DNA from: Chara braunii
Lineage: Eukaryota > Streptophyta > Charophyceae > Charales > Characeae
Assembly: GCA_003427395.1 (NCBI GenBank)
Contig: BFEA01000443.1
Coordinates: forward strand, 852,906-916,905
DNA length: 64,000 nt
Direction of reading: 5' to 3'
In this document: positions 11,063 to 20,640 of the stretch, piece by piece
Numbering within the stretch: position 1 is the stretch's first letter
Layout: each line of letters starts with the position of its first letter
The notes under the pieces: generated by a model
What the model saw: only the letters and a program-made list of their open reading frames with translations
The model's database searches: none
What the model was told of the DNA's origin: nothing
Position numbers and translations under genes: made by a program

Positions 11063-11602
11063 GTGTTAGCCGCTCTTACTCGCGCTGAAGTGGTAACGTT
11101 GCCTTCCCCACTTCAGGCGTTGGCCAAGGCTGGTGACCCATACATCGCCCCACAGACACATTCAGACCCACTGACTCTCTGTTCGAGAGATGTGTCTGAG
11201 TCCCTAGAAGAGTTACAAACTGAGTGGTCAGGGAAGGACCCCAAAGACTTTTGGGCGATGATCAGTCGAGGACCTAAGGGTGAACATTTCGTGGTAGAGG
11301 TCAATGTAGGTGGCCGCAAAGTGGGTGCCTTCACAGACATAGGTTCTACACGCAATTTCATTACTCGTGCTCGTGTGGACAGACTGCGCTTAGGGGACCA
11401 AGTGCAGCAGCTTCGCAAGACTGTAGCTTCTACGCTAGCCAACAAGCACCAAATGGAAGTTAAAGACTATGTCAAGGACGTAGTCTGTTCCTTATCTTAT
11501 GGAGGAGGGGAAGTGAGACAGAAAATCTCATTCCTCGTTAGCGATGAACTGCCCTTTTATATGTTGTTAGGCATGTACTACCTCGAGGTTGCTCGACCTT
11601 AG
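11063..11602 (+). pseudogene. Ty3 element 1: aspartic protease domain
   Basis: The frame contains VGGRKVGAFTDIGSTRNFI (around residues 87-105), the retropepsin active-site region, then LPFYMLLGMYYLE, the ILGMxWL-type second motif near the end. The catalytic D-(S/T)-G is D-I-G here; ACA to ATA (a C-to-T change) would explain it. The domain matures the Gag-Pol polyprotein. The frame ends with TAG at 11,600-11,602, where CAG would keep it open into the RT. Confidence 0.75.
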
Positions 11603-12535
11603 TTTGATTGGGATAGAAAGGTGTTGATCCACAAGCTTCCCAACGGTAGAACTGTTAGATTGCAGAAGTTTAAAGCTAACAGTTTAATGGAAAACTACGG
11701 GTGCATGTGCGCAACTTCTTTCTATGACTACTATAAGTAGAATCGCGAGGAGGGCATGTATCTAGTCTTTGTCTCTGAGAAAGGGGAAGCCGTTAAAACA
11801 CCCCCAGAGATAGAATCAGTCGTCGTACAATATTCCGACCTTTTTTAGAAGCCCACATGCGTGGTGGAAAAGGAGGTGGTCCATGCGATAGAGGTTGTCC
11901 CAGGTCGTAAGGTACCTAGAGGACGAATCTATAGGATGTCTCCTACGGAGTTGGATGAGCTCCGCCACCAGCTCAAGGAACTCACAAAAAAGGTATGGAT
12001 TTGACCTAGTACCTCCCCTTACGGTGCGCCAGTCTTATTTGTCCCTAAGAAGGGAGGTACCTTAAGGATGTGCATTGACTATAGGGGTCTCAATGGCATC
12101 ACCGTTATGAACGTTGAGCCCCTACCCCGCATCGACGACCTATTGGATAGAGTGCAGGGATGTCGGTACTTCACAAAGATAGATCTAAAGTCCGGATACC
12201 ATCAAATTGCCATAAAACCTGAAGACCAACACAAAACCGCCTTTCAGACTAGGTACGGTCGGTATGAGTTTGTGGTGATGCCCTTTGGCCTATGCAATGC
12301 ACCTGGAACATTCCAGCACGCAATGAACATGATTTTTTATGAGTACTTGCACAAGTTTATCATCGTGTACCTCGATGATATTCTTATCTTTAGTAGGACT
12401 GTAGAGGAGCACGTTGAGCACTTAAAAATAGTGTTAGGTCTCCTAAGACAACACCAGTATCAGGTAAACTTAGAGAAATGTGAGTTCGATCATACAAAGA
12501 TCTTGTACTTGGGTCATGAAATCTCCGCGTAGAGG
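11603..12535 (+). pseudogene. Ty3 element 1: reverse transcriptase
   Basis: Same frame as the protease, interrupted by TAG (11,846) and TGA (12,002, within WI*PSTSPYG where Arg is expected), then open from 12,005. Clear RT blocks follow: PVLFVPKKGG, RMCIDYRGLN, FTKIDLKSGYHQI, VVMPFGLCNAP, and IVYLDDILIFS. This is the only RT in the window with the intact YLDD catalytic pair. The palm ends with NLEKCEF and LGHEIS before a TAG. RT copies the element RNA into DNA. Stops on both sides mean it is not expressed as a polyprotein now. Confidence 0.88.
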
Positions 12536-12548
12536 TTGAGGTCGGACG

Positions 12549-12923
12549 ATGCCAAAGCGACCAGTATACGGGACTGGCCCAGATCGTAGATTGTTACTAA
12601 GGTTCGATCGTTTCTATCGTCCATTTGTTAAAAACTATAGTAATGTAGCTTCCCCATTAACATATCTAACTCGACTTGACACCCCTAGGGAGTGGACTGA
12701 AGAGTGTGAGGCAAACTTCAAGAAATTGAAGTGTGCTCTGACACACTACGAGGTCCTCAAACATCTGGATGCTGATAAGCCATTTGTTGTGACCACAGAC
12801 GCCAGCCAATATGGCATAGGCGAGGTCCTTGCGCAAAAGGAGGGGCCAAAGTTGAGACCCATCGAGTATATGAGTAAGAAGATGCTGTCTAAAAAACTAT
12901 CAAAGTCCACGTATGAGTGTGAG
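12549..12923 (+). pseudogene. Ty3 element 1: RNase H domain, first part
   Basis: After a frameshift near 12,615 the connection region FYRPFVKNYSNVASPL is readable, then VVTTDASQYGIG (first catalytic Asp of RNase H retained) and RPIEYMSKKM. The frame breaks at CTATGAATCC where the 494-bp insert begins; the coding sequence resumes at 13,426 with LYTLYRSLVRWRHYL. RNase H removes the RNA strand after reverse transcription. Confidence 0.85.
12916..12923 (+). other. Target site duplication (left), AGTGTGAG
   Basis: Eight bases directly before the 494-bp insert match AGCGTGAG directly after it (13,418-13,425) with one mismatch. Removing the insert and one copy restores the RNase H frame, which supports the boundary. 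Eight-base duplications are characteristic of hAT-type insertion. Confidence 0.8.
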
Positions 12924-12979
12924 CTATGAATCCCCCGCGGTCGCGGTCGCCGCGGGCACGAGAACGGACCGCGGTCATG

Positions 12980-13015
<36 letters not shown>

Positions 13016-13417
13016 AAAAATCTGAAAAAATACATGTTATGCCCAAAAATAAGTTGAACAACTTTTGCCTTGGGGTCATATCAAAATTCGTTACCCAATT
13101 TGTGATACAAATCAAACAAAATCCTTTATTTTTCTTACTAAAAGAATAAAGTGAAGAACTTTTGCATGAGGGATTTCGGTTTTTCATTTTTATAAAATCG
13201 AAAAAGAAGTTAAAAAATAAAACTAAAAATATACGGTTGTAGAGCGCATAAAAACCTACAACCCCATAATTTTATTTTATTTTTTGGCCTATTATCCCAG
13301 AATTTAAAATGCCGGGGTTTTCCGACTGCACTTGGTCGTGGGCGCCGTCCGCTGAGGTCGGGATGCCGACCGCGTGCGGTCAAATGGGCCCCGGTCACGA
13401 CCCCGGGTGATACATAG
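12924..13417. mobile_element. 494-bp non-autonomous TIR element inserted in RNase H
   Basis: The left end reads CTATGAATCCCCCGCGGTCG. The right end, read on the other strand, is CTATGTATCACCCGGGGTCG. These are imperfect terminal inverted repeats of at least 25 bp, and the GC-rich CCGCGG blocks continue inward. Inside are an A run of more than 30 bases (12,979-13,010) and AT-rich DNA with no ORF. With its 8-bp target duplication this looks like a hAT-type MITE. The terminal bases CTATG do not fit the usual hAT CA-rGNG-like start well, so the superfamily is inference. Confidence 0.8.
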
Positions 13418-13425
13418 AGCGTGAG
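13418..13425 (+). other. Target site duplication (right), AGCGTGAG
   Basis: Partner of the 12,916-12,923 copy, one mismatch. Coding sequence of the retroelement continues immediately after it. Confidence 0.8.
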
Positions 13426-14544
13426 CTCTATACCCTCTACAGATCGTTGGTCCGTTGGAGACACTACCTCCTAAGCAGATTCTTCTACTTGAGATCTGAC
13501 CATGAGACCTTGTGCTGGATCAAAACACAGCCTGTACTCTCTGACGCACTTAAGTGGTGGATTCAAGTGATAGACATGCATAACTATCAACTTGATCCAA
13601 TCAATAGAGAGTACAACAAAGTGGTTGATACACTATCGAGAAGGGCAGATTATCTGGGCGCACCAGTGACTGTGTTTGGTATATCTGACAATATAACTCG
13701 ATCCTTGATGGAAGCCTATCAGCAGCAAGATCCGATCATGTCTGAGATCATTTGTAGATTTCAAGCGAAGGATAAGGTAACCTCCAACGAATTTACGATG
13801 GTAGATGGCTTATTGTTTCTTGGGAAGGCAGGAAATAAGAGACTGTGTGTTCCTAATAGAGAATCTTTGCGTCGTTTATTTTTAGGAAAATGTCATGATG
13901 CAACTGGTCATTTTGGTTATAGGAAACCGTCGGCTAACTTGGTACCGAAATTATGGTGGCCTTCTATGATGGAAGATGCTAAGAAGTATGTTAAAACCTA
14001 TCAGGGTTGTCAATGGGACAAACTCAGGACTCCGGCTCTGCTTGGGCTCATTAAGCCCTTGCCGATTCCTGAAGGTCCTGGTCAGTGTGTGTCCATGGAC
14101 TTCATGGATACTCTTGTGACCAACAGGTCTGGGAAAAGGGACATCTTTGTTATAGTAGACCGCTTTTCTAAGTATGCAAGACTAATCGCTATGCCGGAAA
14201 CTACCAAGACTGATTACGTCATCAGACTGTTTATGGATAACTGGGTACGGGATTTTGGTTTACCTAAGTCTATAATTAGTGATAGGGATGTTCGCTTTAC
14301 TAGTGAACTGTGGCAGAACACTGCCCAACAGATGGGAACCAGACCGCAAATGACATTAGGGAATCACCCCGAGTCAAATGGACGAGCGGAACAAATGAAC
14401 AAAGTAGTGCAGCATTTACTAAGGCACTACATCAAGCCAAGCCAACATGACTGGGACGAGAAACTGCCTCTCGTCGCCATCCTGTATAACGATGTTGTAC
14501 ACAACGCTACTGGCATGACTCCCAACCAACTGCATCTTGGTTAG
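13426..14544 (+). pseudogene. Ty3 element 1: RNase H end and integrase core
   Basis: Opens with the RNase H end (WRHYL, FYLRSDHETLCWIK, VVDTLSRR). The integrase zinc domain follows with His150 and His155 (from the ATG at 13,447) and GCQWDK, but the first Cys of the C-x2-C pair is Tyr185 (TGT to TAT). The catalytic core has Asp218 (SMDF), Asp279 (IISDRD) and Glu315 (NGRAE), with 35 residues between the last two as expected for D,D-35-E integrases. The frame ends in TAG (14,542), where CAG would give the common GQKPR sequence. Integrase inserts the cDNA into the host chromosome. Confidence 0.87.
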
Positions 14545-15207
14545 AAGCCCCGTTGCGCACTTGATTTCGTACTACCTGAGGAGCAGACCACTGCAGCACC
14601 AGGTAGCATAGAATTTTGTATCAAATACGAACAGATGTTGCAGCAGGCCGTTGAACACATGAGGAAATCTCAAGATGCTATGATTGCATCTCAGAATAAA
14701 CACAGACGACCTTCTAACTTTCAGGTAGGGGACAAAGTCTGGGTAAAGTCATCTGAACTAGGACAGGAACACGGAATATCTAGGAAACTAATGTCACTGT
14801 ATTTCGGTCCCTGGGAGGTCCTAGACATAGAGGGGGATCAGGTGGACGGACCTTCTTATGTGATTCACGTCCCACCTTATCTACTTACACACCCAGTCTT
14901 TCATGCATCCAAGCCGGCACCTTTCGCAGAAACAACACAGTTTCCTTCCAAACGGTCAATGCGGCCCCCAACCATGGATGGCGAAGTCGACATCGACAGA
15001 ATCGTAGAGCATTGAGTGATGCCAATGCCTAAACCAGCGGGAAGAGGCCGCCCTCCTAAGCCGAGAATGCAATACCGGGTCAGATTCAGACATCATCTGG
15101 ATCCCAAGGAAGATCGGTGGTTCACCAGAGAAGAACTCATGAGAACAGCACCTCAAGTTATCACATGCTATGAAAGAGAACTTAAGGGGAAGATGCCTGC
15201 AGATTAG
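14545..15207 (+). pseudogene. Ty3 element 1: integrase C-terminus with chromodomain-like tail
   Basis: Same frame as the core. It has the GDKVWV and LMSLYFGPWEVL strands of the integrase C-terminal domain, then PSYVIHVP and HPVFHASKP. The tail reads DIDRIVEH, a TGA (15,013-15,015, CGA expected), then YRVRFRHHLDPKEDRWFTREEL and VITCYE, which fits a chromodomain (IDRIL...YLVRW....TWEP..L). Chromodomain tails guide chromovirus insertion to particular chromatin. The gene ends at TAG near 15,205. Only two stops interrupt 1.78 kb, both explained by C-to-T. Confidence 0.8.
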
Positions 15208-16298
15208 AAGACTTCTTAGAGGACTATCGAAGAAAAGGACGAGGGAATGCGACGGTATGTGTCCTCGGCAGGCCTAAGGGGCCCTGTTGCGAATGTGCCC
15301 GTCCTAAGTGAAGGCGGGCGTAACAAAATCACAAGAGGCCCTCAATTTTCAATTCCTTATTTGGGGTCCAGGCAGTTTCGACGCGCCAGTTGGTTGAGGG
15401 AAGCACAAGCTGAGCAGCAAGACATTCCAGGGCCTTCCAGGCCTTTCCAAAATGATGTAGGCCCTGGACGAGATTCGCAGGCTCATACATAGACAGTTGG
15501 GAGGCCCAACTGAATGAGGCCCAGTAGCTGCAACAGAGGCGCAACATCCTGGGGCCTACCGGAAGCTTCTGGGCCTAGGCCCACGCCAGCCTGGCTGCAA
15601 AGGCATGCAGGCTCTATCCATATAGGAAAGAGCTCGCTGCCTGGAGCATTATTCAGGCACTTGTTGGCTGGCGCCAACGCTGTTGGAGCTTCTGCTCGCG
15701 TGCTGGCTGCTAGCGCTGAACCAAGGCGTTGCGCACGTGCGGTCGTGTGTGGAAGCAGGGTGCTACTGAGGGCAGCGCCATAGCCCAGCCTCCATAGCTG
15801 GCTGAGGGCTTGGTTGTACAGTGAGGCGCATGGGTGGTCCTCGGGTGTACAGAGGGAAGACGTGGGAGTAAGTAAGGGGAGAGAGAAGGATGATGATGAT
15901 GATGATGTGAGGGCACATACCTGGTATTGGCGATGGTCTGCATTGGGCAACATCTTCAAGTACTTCGTAGGCTGCTGACGTCAACAGTTGTATTGTCAAT
16001 TAGTAGGCAGACTGTAGCTTTGTAGAACGTAGGTTGGGCGTCGAGCGCCAAGTAGGGAGATAGGGTCTAGACACTCATGTTGGTGGTGGCGAGAGCAAGC
16101 TGTCATTGAGATTGGTTTTCATTGTTACAATTCTTATTGGTGTTACATTGGTGCATTTCTGCTTTATGGACCCTGTGATACTATTTGGCCTTCAATGTGA
16201 TTGTGCATTCTGGACATTATCATCTCGCTATTGCTCATTTTCCTTGCAGGCGTTAGTGGTGCTGATAGGAGCAGACACCACTAGCCCATGGGGAGAGG
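15208..16298. other. Post-integrase region, possible LTR remnant of element 1
   Basis: A purine-leaning stretch AAGTGAAGGCGGGCGTAAC at about 15,308-15,326 could be the polypurine tract and degenerate LTR start of element 1, but no second LTR is present to confirm it. A (GAT)6 microsatellite lies at about 15,890-15,908. No gene recognised. Family C is inserted at 16,304. Confidence 0.35.
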
Positions 16299-16303
16299 CT
16301 CCA
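16299..16303 (+). other. Target site duplication CTCCA (left) of family C
   Basis: CTCCA directly before the LTR is repeated exactly at 23,226-23,230 directly after the second LTR. Five-base duplications are normal for LTR retrotransposons. Confidence 0.9.
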
Positions 16304-17591
16304 TGTTACATGCCCAGTTGGGCAATGTACATATATAACCGAGGATCCGCAATGAATGGACAATGAAGTGCAAATGACATCTCAACAAGCAGTGTACATC
16401 CTGATACATACAAAAATGGTGCTTTATAGTGCAGGCGAAGACTTAGCTACAAGTCCTGACCTGACCGGGAGAGACCTCTATCACGCAGTGCAAGACAGTG
16501 CAGCAGAATGCTAGAGTACCAATGACTAGCCCAATCAATGTCGCAACGTAAACCAAACATACAACATCCTCATCACAAGGTGTGAAGGGGCCTGGCGCTA
16601 CACATAGGAAGAATGTGCCAGGTCCAATCCATACACAGACGAAGAGGAGGGGAGCAGACGAAGAAGAAGGGGGGAGATGGGAATGTCGTCAACACCAAGT
16701 CTTCGTTACAAGTCCCAGATAATCCTTCGTCAAATGTTTGAAGCCCAATGTCGAGTCTGGATCCATATGTCACCAAGCCCGCTCTCTCATAGTCTGCTGA
16801 TGCAGTGAAGTCAGGTAGCGAGAGGGTGAGAGGGAGATGGTGGACTGAGAAGAGGAAGAAGAAGAACTCTCTCTCTCTCATGTGCCAAGTACTAACCTGT
16901 GAAGATGGCGCCGTGTTGCAGGTACCTCGAAGGCGAAACTTGAGCTGTGGCGCTGCAGGTAAGTATCCCTGGCCTCCGCCCGATCTCTCTCTCTCTAGTA
17001 CTACTCGAGCTCCTAAGAGCGCTCAACGCTAAAGACTACTGCTAATGCTACTAGCGCCCAACGCTGAAGACTACTACTAGCGCTACTACTACTCCTGCAG
17101 CGCTCCTCCAGAGTGCTGCTGCCGAATCCTGAAGACAACCTCCTGCCTCCTGAACTGCACATGAAGTGCCTGGGAAGTACCTAGGAACTACCTACAGCCC
17201 GCACGGAGGGCCAGTTTTATATAGTGCTGGCCTGTCCAGAAGGCTGCTCTTGCCAATGCCAAAACGTGTCAAACCCTGGGGTTGAAGCTCAAATAAAGGT
17301 TGTCTTGAAAATAGGCCAAAAATGGCATGAGCTAAAACCCTGGTCTGGTGCCTGAGTTTCAGGGCAGGCCGATCTTCTGAGGGTCTGAAAATGGCCCTCC
17401 GTTTCAGGCTGAAAAGACTAAGGGTCGGAAAGGCCCTGTTTTAGGCTGAAACAACAAAGGGCATGTAGGCCCTTGTTTTCAGGCTGAAAACAACACGAGG
17501 CCTGTAGGCCCTTTTTTTCAAGCTTTCCGGCTGAAAACAACACGGGCCTGAAAATGGCCCGTGCAACATTTTGCAGGCGCAGCATGTAACA
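16304..17591 (-). repeat. Family C 3' LTR
   Basis: Begins TGTTACATGCC and ends GGCGCAGCATGTAACA. On the coding strand the 17,591 side is the U3 start. It carries short dispersed repeats of the GGCCTGAAAATGGCC type at about 17,380-17,580 and CT microsatellites near 16,868 and 16,988. Aligned to the other LTR it shows mainly substitutions and a few short indels, for example 15 bases missing after CCGCAATG. Confidence 0.93.
17215..17224 (-). promoter_or_regulatory. TATA box of family C 3' LTR
   Basis: CTATATAAAA on the minus strand, about 370 nt from the U3 start. The equivalent place in the other LTR reads CTATAAAAG, so the box is retained in both copies although the sequences around it differ. 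Confidence 0.6.
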
Positions 17592-17606
17592 ACCCCCCCT
17601 CCTTAT
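17592..17606 (-). other. Family C polypurine tract
   Basis: On the minus strand ATAAGGAGGGGGGGT lies directly next to the LTR start TGTTACATGC. Polypurine tracts in this place prime plus-strand DNA synthesis. Confidence 0.85.
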
Positions 17607-18179
17607 GAAGTCAAGCCGGGTCCAGGGCGAAGCTGACGATATGAAGGTGGAACCTTGACGCGGGTGTGACATGGAGCTAAAAATACCGGCTTGCCTTGCA
17701 TCTTGCGTTCATTTGTGGGTGCAGTACGCAAAGTGGACCAAGTAGGCGAGCCGAACTTGGCTTGAGAGATGAGCCCCATCATTTGATGAGCGCCAACCAA
17801 AAATGGAACATGAACCGAGTCTCGCGGTCGCAGGCGATTTCCTTGGGGTAACCCTTGGTTCGAATCCTACCGGCATAAAGAACCTCGGCCAATTCCGGTG
17901 CCTTGGCATGATAGCGGCAAGGCAAGACATGGCGAGCTTCATGAGTCGGTCGACCACCGTAAGAATCTCATCCACACCGGACTTGTGTTTGGGGAACGAC
18001 CCGGTAATGTCCATGACAATCGCTTCCCTTCGGCGCAAGGGGACCGGTAATGGTCGCAACTCGCCGTACGAACGATGGTTGCATGATTTACAGCGTCGAC
18101 AAACCTCGCATGACTCGCAATAGCGTGTGACGTCGCCGAGAAGGTCGGACCACCAAAAGTGCTCGCAAAGTCGATGCAC
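17607..18179 (-). pseudogene. Family C integrase remnant
   Basis: Starts MHRLCEHFWWSDLLGDV and CESCEVCRRCK, the end of the HHCC zinc domain, then VMDITGSFPKH and ILTVVDRLMKLA (core with the first catalytic Asp region). After a frameshift, PKEIACDRETRFMFHFW gives the second catalytic Asp segment, and after another, HPQMNA marks the approach to the third residue. The gene then ends abruptly and runs into the polypurine tract; the C-terminal domain is absent. Its N-terminal part is fused to the RT stub at 18,168-18,179. Confidence 0.75.
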
Positions 18180-19294
18180 AATCGTAGATCCTTGTTCTTC
18201 TTCCGTACGAAGAGAACTGGTGCTCCATATGGGGAGCTACTAGGGCGGATCCAACCCTTGTCCAACAAGTTGTCAAGTTGCGCGCGGAGGACCGTAAGCT
18301 CCTCCTCGGTCATGCGGTAAATGCAACCTTTCGGCGGCACGACACCGGCCTCGAGAAAGATCTCGTGAGAGATCGGCCGATCCGGCACCCCACCGGTAGG
18401 TGACTCGAAGTTGTGGGCGAACTCGTCAAGCAACCACACCACACGGGGGTCCGAAGACAAGTCCGTGGGTGAAGAGTCGGCTACCACGACGGTCCGTAGG
18501 AAACATAGGCCAATTTCGTCTGGCTGCTCGTAAGCACAAGTAGCCCGAAATGACTTGGTCGTAACCACTTGGCACCGAATTGAAGGGTGCGGAAGAGGAA
18601 TAGTACACGATACTTTGGCGCCGAAGGCGTCCCGAATGGTAAGAGTCCGCCGGTGGAAGTTGACTGCGTGATCCGCACTTGCAAGCCAAAGCATTCCCAA
18701 AATAACGTCGAAGTCCGTGTCCAAGATGTCGACCGTCACCGGTTCGCATGCAGGAGGTGCGAAATACACAGGTACGACCTCGATGTAGCGGTCGATAAGT
18801 TGCTGCGTCCTTCCGTCCGCCAACTTGATCGTCGTCAGGTTTGCCTTCCTTCGAACTTGTGCGCCAAGGTCAGCCCTTTGCATAAAGGCTTGGCTCATGA
18901 AATTGCGAGACGCGCCGCTATCCAGCAAAGCGCTGCAGGACACTTGCCCAACTTGAATGCGGACATAGAGGAGCGGTGCGTTGTTTTCATCGTACTGCTG
19001 CTTGCGAGACTCGCGCACCACCTTGGTAACATACGCAAGGATGTCCCCCACCGCGACTTCGTCATCCATTGGCGAAGTTGGTGGTGCATTGAAGGATAAG
19101 TACGTGTGAAGATGAGAGCATAATGCTGCGCATTGCGGTCCCGACAAACGGCCCGTGGTCGGGAGATGAAGCCATGTGAAATCCTCGGACGTGAGCGGGT
19201 CCAATACCTCTATGTTGAACTCGCGCGCCGAATCCCATAAAGAACTACTTGAAGACGATAAGTAACCGTTGTTGGACCGAAAGATGTCGCACAC
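18168..19294 (-). pseudogene. Family C protease and truncated reverse transcriptase
   Basis: The frame includes LLDSGASRNFMSQAF, an intact retropepsin active site (D-S-G), and DVILGMLWL, its flap-to-core second motif. Then comes the RT N-terminus: VVPPKGCIYRMTEEE, KGWIRPSSSPYGAPVLFVRKK, LRLCIDF. Directly after LCIDF the sequence becomes integrase. All later RT blocks, including the YxDD catalytic pair, and all of RNase H are gone. The protease may be the only enzyme here with intact catalytic residues. Confidence 0.85.
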
Positions 19295-19485
19295 ACATCT
19301 TGTCCTTGAGCATGAGTACCCAGCGTAGGAACGAGCCGGGCAGCATAGTCCTCGTAAGAATATAGAAGAGGAGGACTATCGACTTCCGCGTGTGCCTCGG
19401 AATGAAGGACGGTCACCTGCGAAGCGACCGGTTCCGAAGCGTCGAGAGTGTCGTCGACTCACTCTCATTGCTGCTTAGTTTCCCG

Positions 19486-20640
19486 ATTTGCCTTTGTCTT
19501 TCGACGGGCAGCCCACTGTCTCATGGAGATAGTTGTTGCACCATAGACAATAGCAGAATCTCGTGTGTGCCCTGTACGCTTGTTCGACAAAACCGTAATG
19601 GGACCATAGGGCTGGAGCGAGCTGCTGCGCCGGGCCCGGGGATAGATGCGGTGTTTGTCTTCGTCTTGCCTCGTCCTCGGCCTTTGTCGGGGAGGCCAAC
19701 ATCCCGGGTGGCTGTGAGTCTGTCCCCTTCATTGGCGGACACGACCTCGCTAGATTGGTCGGTTGGCGTTGCCGCCACGACCACGGTCGCTTTCGGCCGA
19801 TGCTGATCTCTGCTCGGGTCTGTCGTAGACGAACAGTGGAGGTTCTTAGCCTCCTTGTTCATGACAATAATTTGTGCGGCCCTCTCGAAGAGCTCTGCCG
19901 TTGTCGTTAGGGTGTCCTTGACGTGAGTCAAGGCGTTGCCCAACGCCGAACACGACCTCGAGATGAAGTAGTGTTTGACGGCGTTGAAGCCCTTTTGAAT
20001 GTATGGGACGAATGTCAAGCGTTGGCACTCGACAATCCTATCAACACTCGACAGCGTGCCCTGTTCGAAGGTCATCAACTTGTCCATTATCTTGATCTCC
20101 AGCGGCTCTACTTGGAACGACTTATGCCATGCTGCCTTTAGACCATCCCAGTTGATCTTGGTGTGCAAGTCTGCAGCCACCATTTCGTACTTGGACAAGA
20201 GATTGTCCAACCATACTTGGCACGCGCCCCCCGACCGGGAGTATAAGTACGTGTGATGCTTGTGTTCGCTGACGTGGTGGAGCTGCAACTTGAGCTCGAA
20301 CTTGCAGAACCATGGAATCGGGTCCGTCTTCGTCGAGTCGCAGAAGATCTCCCGCCCATCGAACTTTGGAGTTGTCTCGAGCGATTCCGATCTCGAGTGG
20401 GTGGAGGCAGTACAGATCTGCTACTCCAAGTGTTTCGTTGCGGTTTGCTGTAATTGCACGCCGTCCTTGAGGGATCCGACGTCAATCTCCGATGCCTCGA
20501 GGCGATCGGAGGTGTTGGAGGAGCTGGTATCGGGGGCGGCGACGGGCCGTTGCTCCAGCTGCTGGAGGCGGCTGCTGACTTGAGCTAACACATCGTCGAG
20601 GTTGTGGATATCCTCCTGCTGTTAATGCATGTTGCCAGGA
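19486..20640 (-). pseudogene. Family C Gag with CCHC knuckle, frameshifted
   Basis: The first readable segment (SSRLQQLEQRPVAAPD) is a coiled-coil-like start, then KFDGREIFCDSTKTDPIPWF and the capsid-like AAWHKSFQVEP....MDKLMTFEQGTLSSVDRI. A TAG near 20,424 interrupts the early part. Near 19,630 the frame changes, and the CCHC knuckle CLWCNNYLHETVGC is encoded at 19,508-19,549. Gag assembles the particle and binds RNA. The exact start codon is not clear. Confidence 0.8.

Noticed and set aside
12068-12532. Active reverse transcriptase, since YLDD is intact
   Set aside because: The frame is closed by stops on both sides, a frameshift follows and RNase H is split by an insertion.
15890-15908. 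His-rich small protein on the minus strand
   Set aside because: Translation of a (GAT)6 microsatellite.
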